Shown here: piece after piece, positions 33,071-41,216 of the stretch
Position numbering within the stretch: position 1 is the first letter of the stretch
How the letters are laid out: each line of letters begins with the position of its first letter
NCBI RefSeq assembly: GCF_014489615.1
Contig: NZ_CP060825.1
Span: 3,796,501-3,860,500, forward strand
Origin: Streptomyces genisteinicus
GTDB taxonomy: Bacteria; Actinomycetota; Actinomycetes; Streptomycetales; Streptomycetaceae
Direction: 5' to 3'
Length of the DNA stretch: 64,000 nt
Made by a program: the position numbers and the translations under genes
Notes under the pieces: model-generated
Told to the model about the DNA's origin: nothing
The model's input: the letters and a program-made list of their open reading frames with translations, nothing else
The model's database searches: none

Positions 33071-34882
33071 ATGAGCGAGGGGGAGCCCGGCAGACGGGTG
33101 ATCGACGGCCGGTTCGAGCTGCAGGCGAGGCTCGGCGGCGGGGGCATGGGCACGGTGTGGCGGGCACGGGACGTGGTGCTGGACCGGGCCGTCGCGCTGA
33201 AGGAGGTCAGGCCGCCCGATCCGGGGCTCGCCGAGTACGACCCTCCGGCCGCCGCGCTGCTGCGGGCCCGGGTGCTGCGCGAGGCCCGGGCGCTGGCCCG
33301 CGTCGACCACGCGAACGTCGTCACCATCCACCATGTCGTCGACGGCGGCGAACACACCTACCCGTGGCTGGTCATGGAGCTCGTCACCGGCGGCTCGCTC
33401 GCCGACCGGCTCGCCCGCGGACCGATGGAGCCGCGGGAGACCGCGGCTCTGGGACGCGAGGTGTTCGCCGCGCTGCGTGCCGCGCACGCGGCGGGCATCC
33501 AGCACCGGGACGTGAAGCCCGCGAACGTCCTGCTGCGGCCCGACGGGCGGCCGGTGCTCACGGACTTCGGCATCGCCGCCATCCGCGAGTCGACCGCGCT
33601 GACGGCGACCGGCTCCGTCATCGGCACGCCGGACTACATGGCGCCCGAGCGGATCGCGGGCGGCGACGGCGGCCCGGAGGCCGACCTGTGGTCGCTCGCG
33701 ATGATGCTGTACGTCGCCGTCGAGGGCGACCATCCGCTCCGCCGCGGCAGCACCCTCGCGACCCTCGCGGCCGTCCTCAACGAGGAGTTGCCCCCGCCGC
33801 GCCGGGCCGGTGTGCTCGCTCCGGCGCTCGCCGCGATGCTGGCGAAGGACCCGGCGGCCCGCCCCGCCCCGGACGCCGTGGACGCGATGCTCGCCGACGC
33901 GGCGGCCGGACGGACCGCGGCGCCGCCCCCGGAGCGGGACGCCGGCACGACCTCGTTCCACCTGGCCCCGCCCGCGCGGCCGTCCGTACCGGACGCGCCG
34001 TACGTACCGGACCCGCCGACGGGACCGCCGGCCGGCGGGCACGTCCCGGGCGGGCACGTCCCGGGCGGGGGCGGGACGGCGCCGCCGTTCGCGGGTCCGC
34101 ACTCCGTGCGGGACGCCGTGCCCGGCGGGCAACCGCACGACCACGCGCTGCGGATCACGGTCGCCGGGGACGGGCGGGACGCCGGGGAGGCACGGCGGAG
34201 GCGGCGCATCACGCGGATCGTCGTCACCGCCTCGCTCGCCTCGACGGTGGCCGCGGGCCTCCTGGTGTGGCGCTTCCTCCCCGACGACGCCTCCGGCGGC
34301 GAGGCGGGCGGCAAGCCGGGGCCGTCGGCGAGCGCCTCCCGCACCCCGTCCGCGACGGGGGCGGCGGACCGGCCGGACGCGTCGCCGGACACCGGGGGCG
34401 GGGAGGGGGCGGACGCCGCGACGGCCGACCTGCTGACCCCCGAGGGCATCCGCACGGCGGTCGCCGCGCTCAAGAAGGAGACCGGCACGGACCGGTTGTG
34501 CAGCCTCAACGTCTACCAGGAGCACGTCTCCGCCGAGGTCATGCTCGACGGCAGCAACTCCCGGTACGACACCTGGACCTACCGTCCGGGGAAGGGCGTC
34601 GAGAAGGGCATCATCAGCGGGTCCGTGACGGATCTGGAGAGCGCCTTCGACGTCGACGACTTCGACTGGGACGCCGTGCCGGGGCTCTTCGCTCGGGCGG
34701 ACAAGGAGCTCAACGTCCCGGACGTCACCATGCGGTACCTGCTCGTCGAGGGCGCCGATCCGACCTTCGGCGACCCGAAGGGCATGTCGGCCTACCTCAG
34801 CAACGACCACAGCCAGAGCGGCTACATCGCCGCCGACCACCGGGGCAAGGTCCTGCGGGTGATGCCCAACGACGAGGACTGA
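33071..34882 (+). CDS. Membrane Ser/Thr protein kinase, distinct ectodomain
   Basis: 603 residues. Kinase domain about 14-270 with LGGGGMGTVW loop, Lys44, HRDVKPAN with Asp147, DFG Asp165 and a normal APE. A Pro/Gly linker, TM at 379-402, then an extracellular domain (about 435-603) with a single Cys and no PASTA or LGTW repeats. It is thus different from its three neighbours on the minus strand. ATG 33071 lies 8 nt after TAGGCT and has no ribosome site, so it is probably leaderless. Ligand and targets unknown. Confidence 0.9.
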   Translation: MSEGEPGRRVIDGRFELQARLGGGGMGTVWRARDVVLDRAVALKEVRPPDPGLAEYDPPAAALLRARVLREARALARVDHANVVTIHHVVDGGEHTYPWLVMELVTGGSLADRLARGPMEPRETAALGREVFAALRAAHAAGIQHRDVKPANVLLRPDGRPVLTDFGIAAIRESTALTATGSVIGTPDYMAPERIAGGDGGPEADLWSLAMMLYVAVEGDHPLRRGSTLATLAAVLNEELPPPRRAGVLAPALAAMLAKDPAARPAPDAVDAMLADAAAGRTAAPPPERDAGTTSFHLAPPARPSVPDAPYVPDPPTGPPAGGHVPGGHVPGGGGTAPPFAGPHSVRDAVPGGQPHDHALRITVAGDGRDAGEARRRRRITRIVVTASLASTVAAGLLVWRFLPDDASGGEAGGKPGPSASASRTPSATGAADRPDASPDTGGGEGADAATADLLTPEGIRTAVAALKKETGTDRLCSLNVYQEHVSAEVMLDGSNSRYDTWTYRPGKGVEKGIISGSVTDLESAFDVDDFDWDAVPGLFARADKELNVPDVTMRYLLVEGADPTFGDPKGMSAYLSNDHSQSGYIAADHRGKVLRVMPNDED

Positions 34883-34885
34883 GCC

Positions 34886-34930
34886 CCCGCCGTCCGGGCC
34901 CCCGCCGTCCGGGCCCCTGCCGTACCGGCC
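34886..34930. repeat. Short tandem repeat after the kinase gene
   Basis: About three copies of a 15-bp GC-rich unit of the form CCCCCGCCGTCCGGG between converging genes, the last copy degenerate. Confidence 0.55.
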
Positions 34931-34939
34931 GCGGCCGGA

Positions 34940-35800
34940 TCAGGGGTGCTCGAACCACTGGAGCACCCCCGCCGCGGCGAAACACAGCGCCCCGGCCATC
35001 GTGCCCGCGTCGGAGACGGCCAGGGCCACCGGCACGTCCGCGCCCGGGGTGACCAGGCTGGTGAGGGCGGCGATCATGAAGAACGCCGAACCGGCCAGGT
35101 TGACGGTGGTGATCCACCAGCCGAGCTCGTGCGCGAGGACCCCGGTGCGGCCGTGGCACACCTCGGCGAGCGCCAGCTGGCCGGAGATCAGGAAGAGCAC
35201 ACAGCCGATCACGTCCGGCGCCCACACCAGCCGGGCCGCCTGCTGCGTGCTGAGGCCCTGGAGGAACGAGTCCAGCAGGTTGATCCCGAAGACCAGCGTG
35301 CCGGCGAAGAGCAGGAACGTGCCGAGCCAGTCGATCCGCATCGGCTCGTAGCTCCACCAGCGCCACGCGACGGGCTCCAGCCGGTCCCCGCCCTCCGCCC
35401 GCCGCGGGGCGTTGATCGCCTGGAGCAGGGACGCGTAGCCGCCGGAGTTGAAGAACAGGCCGCCGGTGAAATAGGTGACCGACACCGCGGTCGGATCGGC
35501 GTCCGCCATCGCGAGACCCGCGCCGGCGGCGAACAGCAGCCCTCCGAGGGTGAACGTCACCGCCGCGATGCCGTTGAGGACGCGCAGCCGGTTCAGGGTG
35601 GGGGCGTCCGCGGAGCGCACCACCGCCTCGGCCTCGTGCGCGGCGCGGACGGTCAGCGCACCGAGCTTGCGGACCCTGCGCGACTCCCAGACGGCCTCCA
35701 GGCCCCCGGCGCCGCGCCGGGTCAGCCGGGTGGTGAACGGCCCGGCGCCCTCGGCCAGCTCCCGGGTGCCCCGCCCGGCGGGCTCCTCGTCGTGACGCAC
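34940..35800 (-). CDS. Polytopic membrane protein, unknown (YrhK-like?)
   Basis: 286 residues with about 80 soluble N-terminal residues and then six or seven hydrophobic helices (starting 'LNGIAAVTFTLGGLLFAAGAG'). Spacing and the repeated 'LGTFLLFAGTLVFGIN...' and 'GSAFFMIAALTS' helices recall YrhK-type domains, but I would not rely on that. Lies between a kinase and the PstS-like receptor gene, 90 bp from the latter on the same strand, so it could be in an operon with it. Confidence 0.7.
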   Translation of the reverse strand: MRHDEEPAGRGTRELAEGAGPFTTRLTRRGAGGLEAVWESRRVRKLGALTVRAAHEAEAVVRSADAPTLNRLRVLNGIAAVTFTLGGLLFAAGAGLAMADADPTAVSVTYFTGGLFFNSGGYASLLQAINAPRRAEGGDRLEPVAWRWWSYEPMRIDWLGTFLLFAGTLVFGINLLDSFLQGLSTQQAARLVWAPDVIGCVLFLISGQLALAEVCHGRTGVLAHELGWWITTVNLAGSAFFMIAALTSLVTPGADVPVALAVSDAGTMAGALCFAAAGVLQWFEHP

Positions 35801-35890
35801 GGGCGTCAGCGTAGTGACGCGGGAGGTCCGCCCCCGGCAGCGACGCGGCCGTGTCCGGCGCGCGCTCCGGGGGACCGGCGCGGGCCCCGG

Positions 35891-37426
35891 TCAGGGGCTG
35901 TCCTCGCCGCAGACGCGCAGGCCCTTGGGCGTGGCGCACGGCAGGTGGCCGTGGGTGGTGATCACGTCCTGGCCGCCGCCGCGGCTCATGTACGCGAGGA
36001 AGCCGGCCACCAGCGAGTCGGTGGGCGGGCGGCCGTAGGTGTAGGCGTACTCGATCTCCCGGTACGGGTAGTCGCTCGTGTCGATGGTGTCCACCGAGGG
36101 CGCCTCGCCGTCGATCGTCAGCCGGTGGAGGCCCTTCAGCTCGTCGCCGGAGCGCAGTTCGCTGTAGCCGATCGCGCCCTTGTGCGCGGCGACGGCGGCG
36201 AGCACCTGCCGGGTGCCGTCCAGTTCGCAGCGGACGACCGGGGCGCCGGGGTCGTCCTTGGTGACGCAGTCGCGGGAGGAGTTGACCGGCTCGTTGCGGT
36301 GCAGGACTCGGCGCTGGAAGACCTCCCGGGTACCGGAGTTGGCGTCCCGGCTGACCAGGCGCACCGGCAGGTCGGTGACGCCGTCGAGCTGGCGCCAGTT
36401 GGTGATCTCGCCCCGGTAGAGACGGCGCACGTCGTCGAGCGGGAGGTCGGTGAGCGGGACGGCGTCGTTGACGACCAGGGTGAAGACCGAGACGGCGACC
36501 CGGTGTTCGCGCAGCGCGGGGTGGCCGCCGGGCTTCGGGCCGTCGGCGAGGGCGATCACGGCGGGGGAGCCGCCCTTCGCCGCCGCGCCCGCCTCGGCGA
36601 GGGCCCGGATGCCGGCGTTGCTGCCGTGGGCGTCGACCTCGACGGTCGCGCCGTCGCACTCCTTCTCGTACTTCGCGGCCAGTTCGCGCAGGACCGGCTC
36701 GAAGGCGGTCGAGCCCGTCAGCGTGACGGTGCCGGTGGCACAGCCCATCGGGGGACGGTCGTCGTCGCGGGCGACGATGATCGAGGCGAGCGTCACGACG
36801 CACACCGTGAGCAGCACCGTGACGAGCCGGGCGGCGCGGCTGAAGAGCGGCAGCCGCTCGTCGGTGGGGACGGCCCGGTTGGGCAGGACGTCGCCGTCCC
36901 TGATCCCGCCGGTGACGGTGATGTCGCCGCCGACGGGCCCTGAGGTGAGCAGCACCAGCAGTTTGAAGTGCTGGCCCTGGTTGAGCGGGACGCGGGGCAG
37001 GTGGATGGTCGCACCGCTGTGCCGCATGCCGGCCGACGCGGTGAAGTGGTCCATCAGGTGCTCGGCGCCGAGCGGCTGGGTGACCGCTATGGCGCGCACC
37101 GTCCGGCCGGTGAACTCGACGCTCAGCCCGTGGATCTCGCGGCCGGTGTAGTCGTTCCCGGCGATGCTCTGCGAGCCGTCGTTCTCGATGCGCAGCAGGA
37201 CCAGGGTCGCGTCGGCCATCCCGGGCGCCTCGTTGAACAGCCCCAGGCGGAAGTTGGGGCGCCCGGCGCGCACGCTGCTGCCGATGGCGGTGTCCATCTG
37301 CACGCGGTAGCCGATGCGCCGCCGTCGCGGGACCCGGCGCTCGTACCAGAGCACACCGCAGGAGACGAGGACACCGAGCAGGGCCGTGGTCACGGCGACG
37401 ACGTTCTCGGGGCTCAGCCACTCCAC
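35891..37426 (-). CDS. Membrane-anchored PstS-like ligand-binding protein with cytoplasmic domain
   Basis: 511 residues. TM1 at 8-27 is followed by a basic stop (ERRVPRRRR), a beta-rich domain of about 155 residues (40-195) predicted cytosolic, then TM2 (198-219). Outside lies a periplasmic-binding-protein domain of the phosphate (PstS) type (232-511): 'GSTAFEPVLRELAAKYEKE', 'GSNAGIRALAEAGAA', 'YRGEITNWRQL' and 'SRDANSGTREVFQRR'. Ordinary PstS is a secreted lipoprotein; here the binding fold is joined through the membrane to an internal domain and no pst transporter genes are nearby, so a receptor role is likely. Flanked by Ser/Thr kinases. Confidence 0.82.
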   Translation of the reverse strand: MEWLSPENVVAVTTALLGVLVSCGVLWYERRVPRRRRIGYRVQMDTAIGSSVRAGRPNFRLGLFNEAPGMADATLVLLRIENDGSQSIAGNDYTGREIHGLSVEFTGRTVRAIAVTQPLGAEHLMDHFTASAGMRHSGATIHLPRVPLNQGQHFKLLVLLTSGPVGGDITVTGGIRDGDVLPNRAVPTDERLPLFSRAARLVTVLLTVCVVTLASIIVARDDDRPPMGCATGTVTLTGSTAFEPVLRELAAKYEKECDGATVEVDAHGSNAGIRALAEAGAAAKGGSPAVIALADGPKPGGHPALREHRVAVSVFTLVVNDAVPLTDLPLDDVRRLYRGEITNWRQLDGVTDLPVRLVSRDANSGTREVFQRRVLHRNEPVNSSRDCVTKDDPGAPVVRCELDGTRQVLAAVAAHKGAIGYSELRSGDELKGLHRLTIDGEAPSVDTIDTSDYPYREIEYAYTYGRPPTDSLVAGFLAYMSRGGGQDVITTHGHLPCATPKGLRVCGEDSP

Positions 37427-37553
37427 GGTGTCACGGTAGGGCGGTTTCCGGCCGCCGGGGCGCCGACCGGTGTGTGTTGTGCGGGAGTTCGCCTCGCGTT
37501 CAGCGGGTGCGGGTGCGGGTGCGCTGCGGGTGCGTACGAGGATGCGGGCGAGG

Positions 37554-39422
37554 TCAGTCGCGGAGGTACACGCCGGGCTCGCCGTCCGCGCCCATCCCGT
37601 ACGCGAGCAGCCGCTCCTTCCCGCCGTACGGGGCGATCCGCAGGTTCTGCGAGCCGCCGTCGCCCCAGCACTCGGGGTCCGACACCTTCTCGTCGGGGGT
37701 CGGCGGGCCGAGCACGAGCAGGCCGCCCGCGCCCGCCAGCACGGCCGTGGAGGCGCAGTGGAGGCTGCCGCCGGTCGGCTCGCCGGTCTCCTCGTCGGTC
37801 CTCGGGATGTCCGACGCGAAGCGGACGACGGCGGAGCCCACGGGCCCCTGGGTCACCGTCAGCCGGCGTTCGAAGAGCGCGGCCTGCCCGCCGTCCCACT
37901 GCGGGCCCGACTCGTCCTCCAGCCATTCGCCGAGGAACTTCGCCGGGACCACCTCCGGCCCCGTGGGCGCCCGGCGGAAGGTCGCCGTCACCGCGCCCGA
38001 CGTCCATTCGAGGACATCGGGGGAGCGGACCGTGAGCGTCTGGTGCGCGGCCGGGGTGCACTCCTTCCCGGGCACGCTGACCGTCACGTCGCTCTCGCCG
38101 AAGACGATCCGGTCCGCGTCCGCCGACACCAGCACCGAGCGGCCCATGCACAGCCGTTCACCGGTGACGGTGGCGTACACGGCCGCCTTCTCGCCCCGCC
38201 GGCCCTGCCCGATCTCGATCCGCCCGGTGGACTTGGGGACGTCGGCGGTGCCGGCGAGCACGCCCTCCCAGGCGCCGACGAACGCCTGCGGCACGTCACC
38301 GGAGGGGCGGGAGGCGTCGCCGCCCCTGCCCGCCGGCGCGGAGCGGTCGGCGGCGGTCCCCGCGGCCCTGTCGCGCTGCTGCCAGACGACGGCGGCCGTG
38401 CCTCCCGCGAGCACCGCCACCGCCAGCGCGGCGGCGAGCACGGTGAGCCGCCGCCTGCGCGGCGGACCGGGGCGGGTGCCCGTGGCCGGACCGTCCCCGG
38501 TGACGGACGCCGGGTCGGCCGTGCCGGGCACCGGCGTGTCCGCGTCCAGCACCCGGGCGGCGCTGCGGCCGAGACCGGCGAGGACGTCGGCGGGCAGCCA
38601 GGCGCCCGGCGGGCCCTGCTCGCCGGCGGCGAGCACGGAGGCCGCGGGGCGCCGGGCCGGGTCCTTGTCGAGGCAGGAGCGGACGAGCGGGCCGAGTTCC
38701 TCCGGCAGGCCGCCGAGGTCCGGTTCGTCGTGCGCGATGCGGAACATGGTGGCGTGGGCGCCGCTGTCGACCGTGCCGAACGGCGCCACACCCGTCGCCG
38801 CGTACGCCAGGACCGCGCCGAGGCAGAAGATGTCGGACGCCGGTGACAGCTTCTCGCCGCGCACCTGCTCCGGCGACATGAAGCCGGGCGAGCCGACGAC
38901 CGCGCCCGTCCCGGTCAGGCCCCCGTCGGTCACGGTGTCCAGGGCGCGGGCGACACCGAAGTCGATGACGCAGGGCCCGTCGACGGTCAGCAGGATGTTG
39001 GACGGCTTGAGGTCGCGGTGGACCAGGCCGGCCGCGTGGATGTGCGCGAGCGCGTCCGCGAGCCTGCTCGCGAGCGCCCGGACCGTGGCGGCGGGCAGCG
39101 GCCCGAACTCCTCGCCGACCACGCTCCGCAGCGAGGGTCCCGGCACGTAGGTCAGGGCCACCCAGGGCGACGCGGCCTCGGTGTCGGAGGCGATCACCGG
39201 CGCGGTCCCGCCGCCGACCCGCTCCAGCGCGGCCACCTCGCGGGCGAACCGGCGGCGGAACTCGTCCTGTTCGGCCAGCTGCGGGTGCACCACCTTGACG
39301 GCCACGGTCCGGCCGCCCTCGGAACGGGCCAGGTAGACCCGGCCCATGCCGCCGGTGCCGAGCCGGCCGATGAGGCGGAACGGGCCGATGCGTGCGGGGT
39401 CGTCGGAGGTCAGGTCGTCCAC
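37554..39422 (-). CDS. Membrane Ser/Thr protein kinase with LGxW-type ectodomain (paralog 2)
   Basis: 622 residues. Kinase domain about 13-270: LGTGGMGRVY, Lys43, HRDLKPSN with Asp137, DFG Asp154, SPEQ for APE. Short linker, TM 326-347, then two extracellular modules beginning 'AFVGAWEG' and 'KFLGEWLE', each with Cys residues. The alignment with the kinases at 30086 and 41217 runs from the first residues through the 'GSPGxMSPEQVRGE' activation segment. GTG 39422 chosen by homology to VDELT...; GGAAGGA lies about 7 nt upstream. An in-frame ATG 15 codons earlier is less likely. Confidence 0.92.
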   Translation of the reverse strand: MDDLTSDDPARIGPFRLIGRLGTGGMGRVYLARSEGGRTVAVKVVHPQLAEQDEFRRRFAREVAALERVGGGTAPVIASDTEAASPWVALTYVPGPSLRSVVGEEFGPLPAATVRALASRLADALAHIHAAGLVHRDLKPSNILLTVDGPCVIDFGVARALDTVTDGGLTGTGAVVGSPGFMSPEQVRGEKLSPASDIFCLGAVLAYAATGVAPFGTVDSGAHATMFRIAHDEPDLGGLPEELGPLVRSCLDKDPARRPAASVLAAGEQGPPGAWLPADVLAGLGRSAARVLDADTPVPGTADPASVTGDGPATGTRPGPPRRRRLTVLAAALAVAVLAGGTAAVVWQQRDRAAGTAADRSAPAGRGGDASRPSGDVPQAFVGAWEGVLAGTADVPKSTGRIEIGQGRRGEKAAVYATVTGERLCMGRSVLVSADADRIVFGESDVTVSVPGKECTPAAHQTLTVRSPDVLEWTSGAVTATFRRAPTGPEVVPAKFLGEWLEDESGPQWDGGQAALFERRLTVTQGPVGSAVVRFASDIPRTDEETGEPTGGSLHCASTAVLAGAGGLLVLGPPTPDEKVSDPECWGDGGSQNLRIAPYGGKERLLAYGMGADGEPGVYLRD

Positions 39423-39567
39423 GCCGCGATCCTTCCACAGGGCGCCGCCCGCGGTGCCCGGCTTCACGGCCTGTCCACGGGAGTGCGGCGAGCCTCACGT
39501 GAACGGGCCGCCGCCGCCCCGCGTATGGAACACCGCACACCGCGACGACGACGCAGGGGGATCGCGC

Positions 39568-40920
39568 ATGAGGCACGCACGACGCACCCTCCGGCGGCTG
39601 GTGCGCCTGGCCGCGGCCGGCGGACTGGTCCTCGGCGGACTGGTCGCCTCGGGCGCGACGGCCGGCGAGCTCCCGGACGGGCCCGCCGTCCGGGCGGCCG
39701 ACCTGACGGCCCGGCTGGGCACCGGTCGCACGGCCGGCAGCTGGACCGCCGCCGACGGACGGACCGTCGTCGCCGTCACGGACGCCGCGGCGGCACGCGA
39801 GGTGCGGGCGGCCGGCGCCCGCGCGGAGCTGGTCCGGCACAGCGCCGACCGGCTCCGCGCGGCGGTCGGCGAGCTGCGCTCCGCGCCCCGGGTGCCCGGC
39901 ACCGCGTGGTCGGTCGACTACGCGGCCAACGAGGTGACCGTGCGCGCCGACAGCACCGTCACGGCCGCGGACTGGTCCCGGATGTCGTCGCTGGCGGAGC
40001 GGATGGGCGGCCGGGTGCGGATGGAGCGCACCCGGGGAGCGTTCACCACCCGGGTGGACGGCGCGGCGCCCATCGTCGGCCCGGGGCGGCGCTGTTCGGC
40101 CGGGTTCAACGTCACCGACGGCCGGGACGCCTACCTCCTCACGGCAGGCCACTGCGGGCCGGAGGGCGTGGCCTGGGCGGCCGGGGAGCGGAGTCTCGCG
40201 CCGGTGGGCACCACGGTCGTCTCCGCCTTCCCGGGCAGCGACTTCTCGGCCGTGCGGTACGCGAACCCCACCGATGCCGACCGGACCAACACCGTCCTGG
40301 TGGGCGGCGGCCGGGGGGTGCGGATCGTGGGGCTCACCGAGCCGGCCGTCGGGGCCCAGGTCTTCCGCAGCGGCAGCACCACCGGCCTGCGCACCGGGCG
40401 GGTCACGGCGGTGGACGCGACGGTCAACTACCCGGAGGGCACGGTGACCGGACTGATCGAGACCACCGTCTGCGCCGAGCCGGGGGACAGCGGCGGACCG
40501 CTGTTCGCCGAGGGTCTCGCGCTGGGTGTGACCTCCGGCGGGGACGGCGACTGCGCCGTCGGCGGCACGACCTACTTCCAGCCGGTCGGCGCGGCGCTGG
40601 ACGCGCTCGGGATGCGGCTCTCCGGCATCACGCCCGCCGCCGCTCCGGCGCCGCGCGACGAGGGAGCCGGGGACACCGGGGACGGCGCCGGGACCGGCCC
40701 GGCGGCGCCGCCCGCGGCCGGTGCCGCGCCGCCGGCCGGGCAGGCCCCCGGCGCCCCCGTCGCGCGGCGCCGGAGCGAGGGCATCGTCGGGCTCGACGAT
40801 CCGGGGGTCGGCCTGGGCATCATCGGGGTGAGCCTGGCCGCCCTGGTCGCGGCCCGCTGGGTCGCCTCGGCCGAGGACCGGCGCGAGTTCCGCACCTTCC
40901 AGGCGGCGAGCTGGGGGTAG
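39568..40920 (+). CDS. Streptogrisin-like S1 serine protease, membrane-anchored
   Basis: 450 residues. Twin-Arg-rich signal segment (1-33), a pro-region (about 35-165), then a chymotrypsin-fold protease of the alpha-lytic/streptogrisin type: His195 in TAGHC, Asp225 in GSDFSAV, Ser308 in GDSGGP, plus paired Cys (176/196 and near 302). Unlike free streptogrisins it has a Pro/Ala tail and a C-terminal TM helix (about 413-432) with a short cytosolic end, so it should remain on the membrane. ATG 39568 has CAGGGGGA about 7 nt upstream. It is divergent from the kinase gene at 37554. Confidence 0.9.
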   Translation: MRHARRTLRRLVRLAAAGGLVLGGLVASGATAGELPDGPAVRAADLTARLGTGRTAGSWTAADGRTVVAVTDAAAAREVRAAGARAELVRHSADRLRAAVGELRSAPRVPGTAWSVDYAANEVTVRADSTVTAADWSRMSSLAERMGGRVRMERTRGAFTTRVDGAAPIVGPGRRCSAGFNVTDGRDAYLLTAGHCGPEGVAWAAGERSLAPVGTTVVSAFPGSDFSAVRYANPTDADRTNTVLVGGGRGVRIVGLTEPAVGAQVFRSGSTTGLRTGRVTAVDATVNYPEGTVTGLIETTVCAEPGDSGGPLFAEGLALGVTSGGDGDCAVGGTTYFQPVGAALDALGMRLSGITPAAAPAPRDEGAGDTGDGAGTGPAAPPAAGAAPPAGQAPGAPVARRRSEGIVGLDDPGVGLGIIGVSLAALVAARWVASAEDRREFRTFQAASWG

Positions 40921-40986
40921 GCCGTGTCCGGCACATCCCGCCTGGCCCGCCCTTCGGGCGGACGGCGCCATGTGTCGGACACGGCC
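40920..40986 (+). terminator. Nested stem-loop after the protease gene
   Basis: Outer arms of 17 bp with one mismatch (40920-40936 and 40970-40986) enclose a smaller CCGCCC-TT-GGGCGG-type hairpin. The first base is the last base of the TAG stop codon. The rest of 40987-41216 holds no gene I can support. Confidence 0.7.
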
Positions 40987-41216
40987 TGGTGCGCGAGGGC
41001 GGGTCGCGGGAAGCGGCTCCGTCCGCCCGGAGGCGGGGCAGGAGAGACGTCTGCCGCACGCCCCGAGGCGCCCGCCGCCCGCCGCCGTTCCGCGGGGTGC
41101 TGCCCGCCGCGGTCCGGACCCGGCCCGGCGGCCCGCGCGCCGGGGGCGGCCCGGCGGCCCGCCCTCATCGCGCCCGCGGGTCCGGACGTCCGCCGCCCGG
41201 GGGCGGGCGGCGCGGG

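Noticed and set aside
39490..39505. CCTCACGTGAACG as a second parS
   Set aside because: Only the central CACGTGA part matches; both outer arms differ from the 14-bp consensus.
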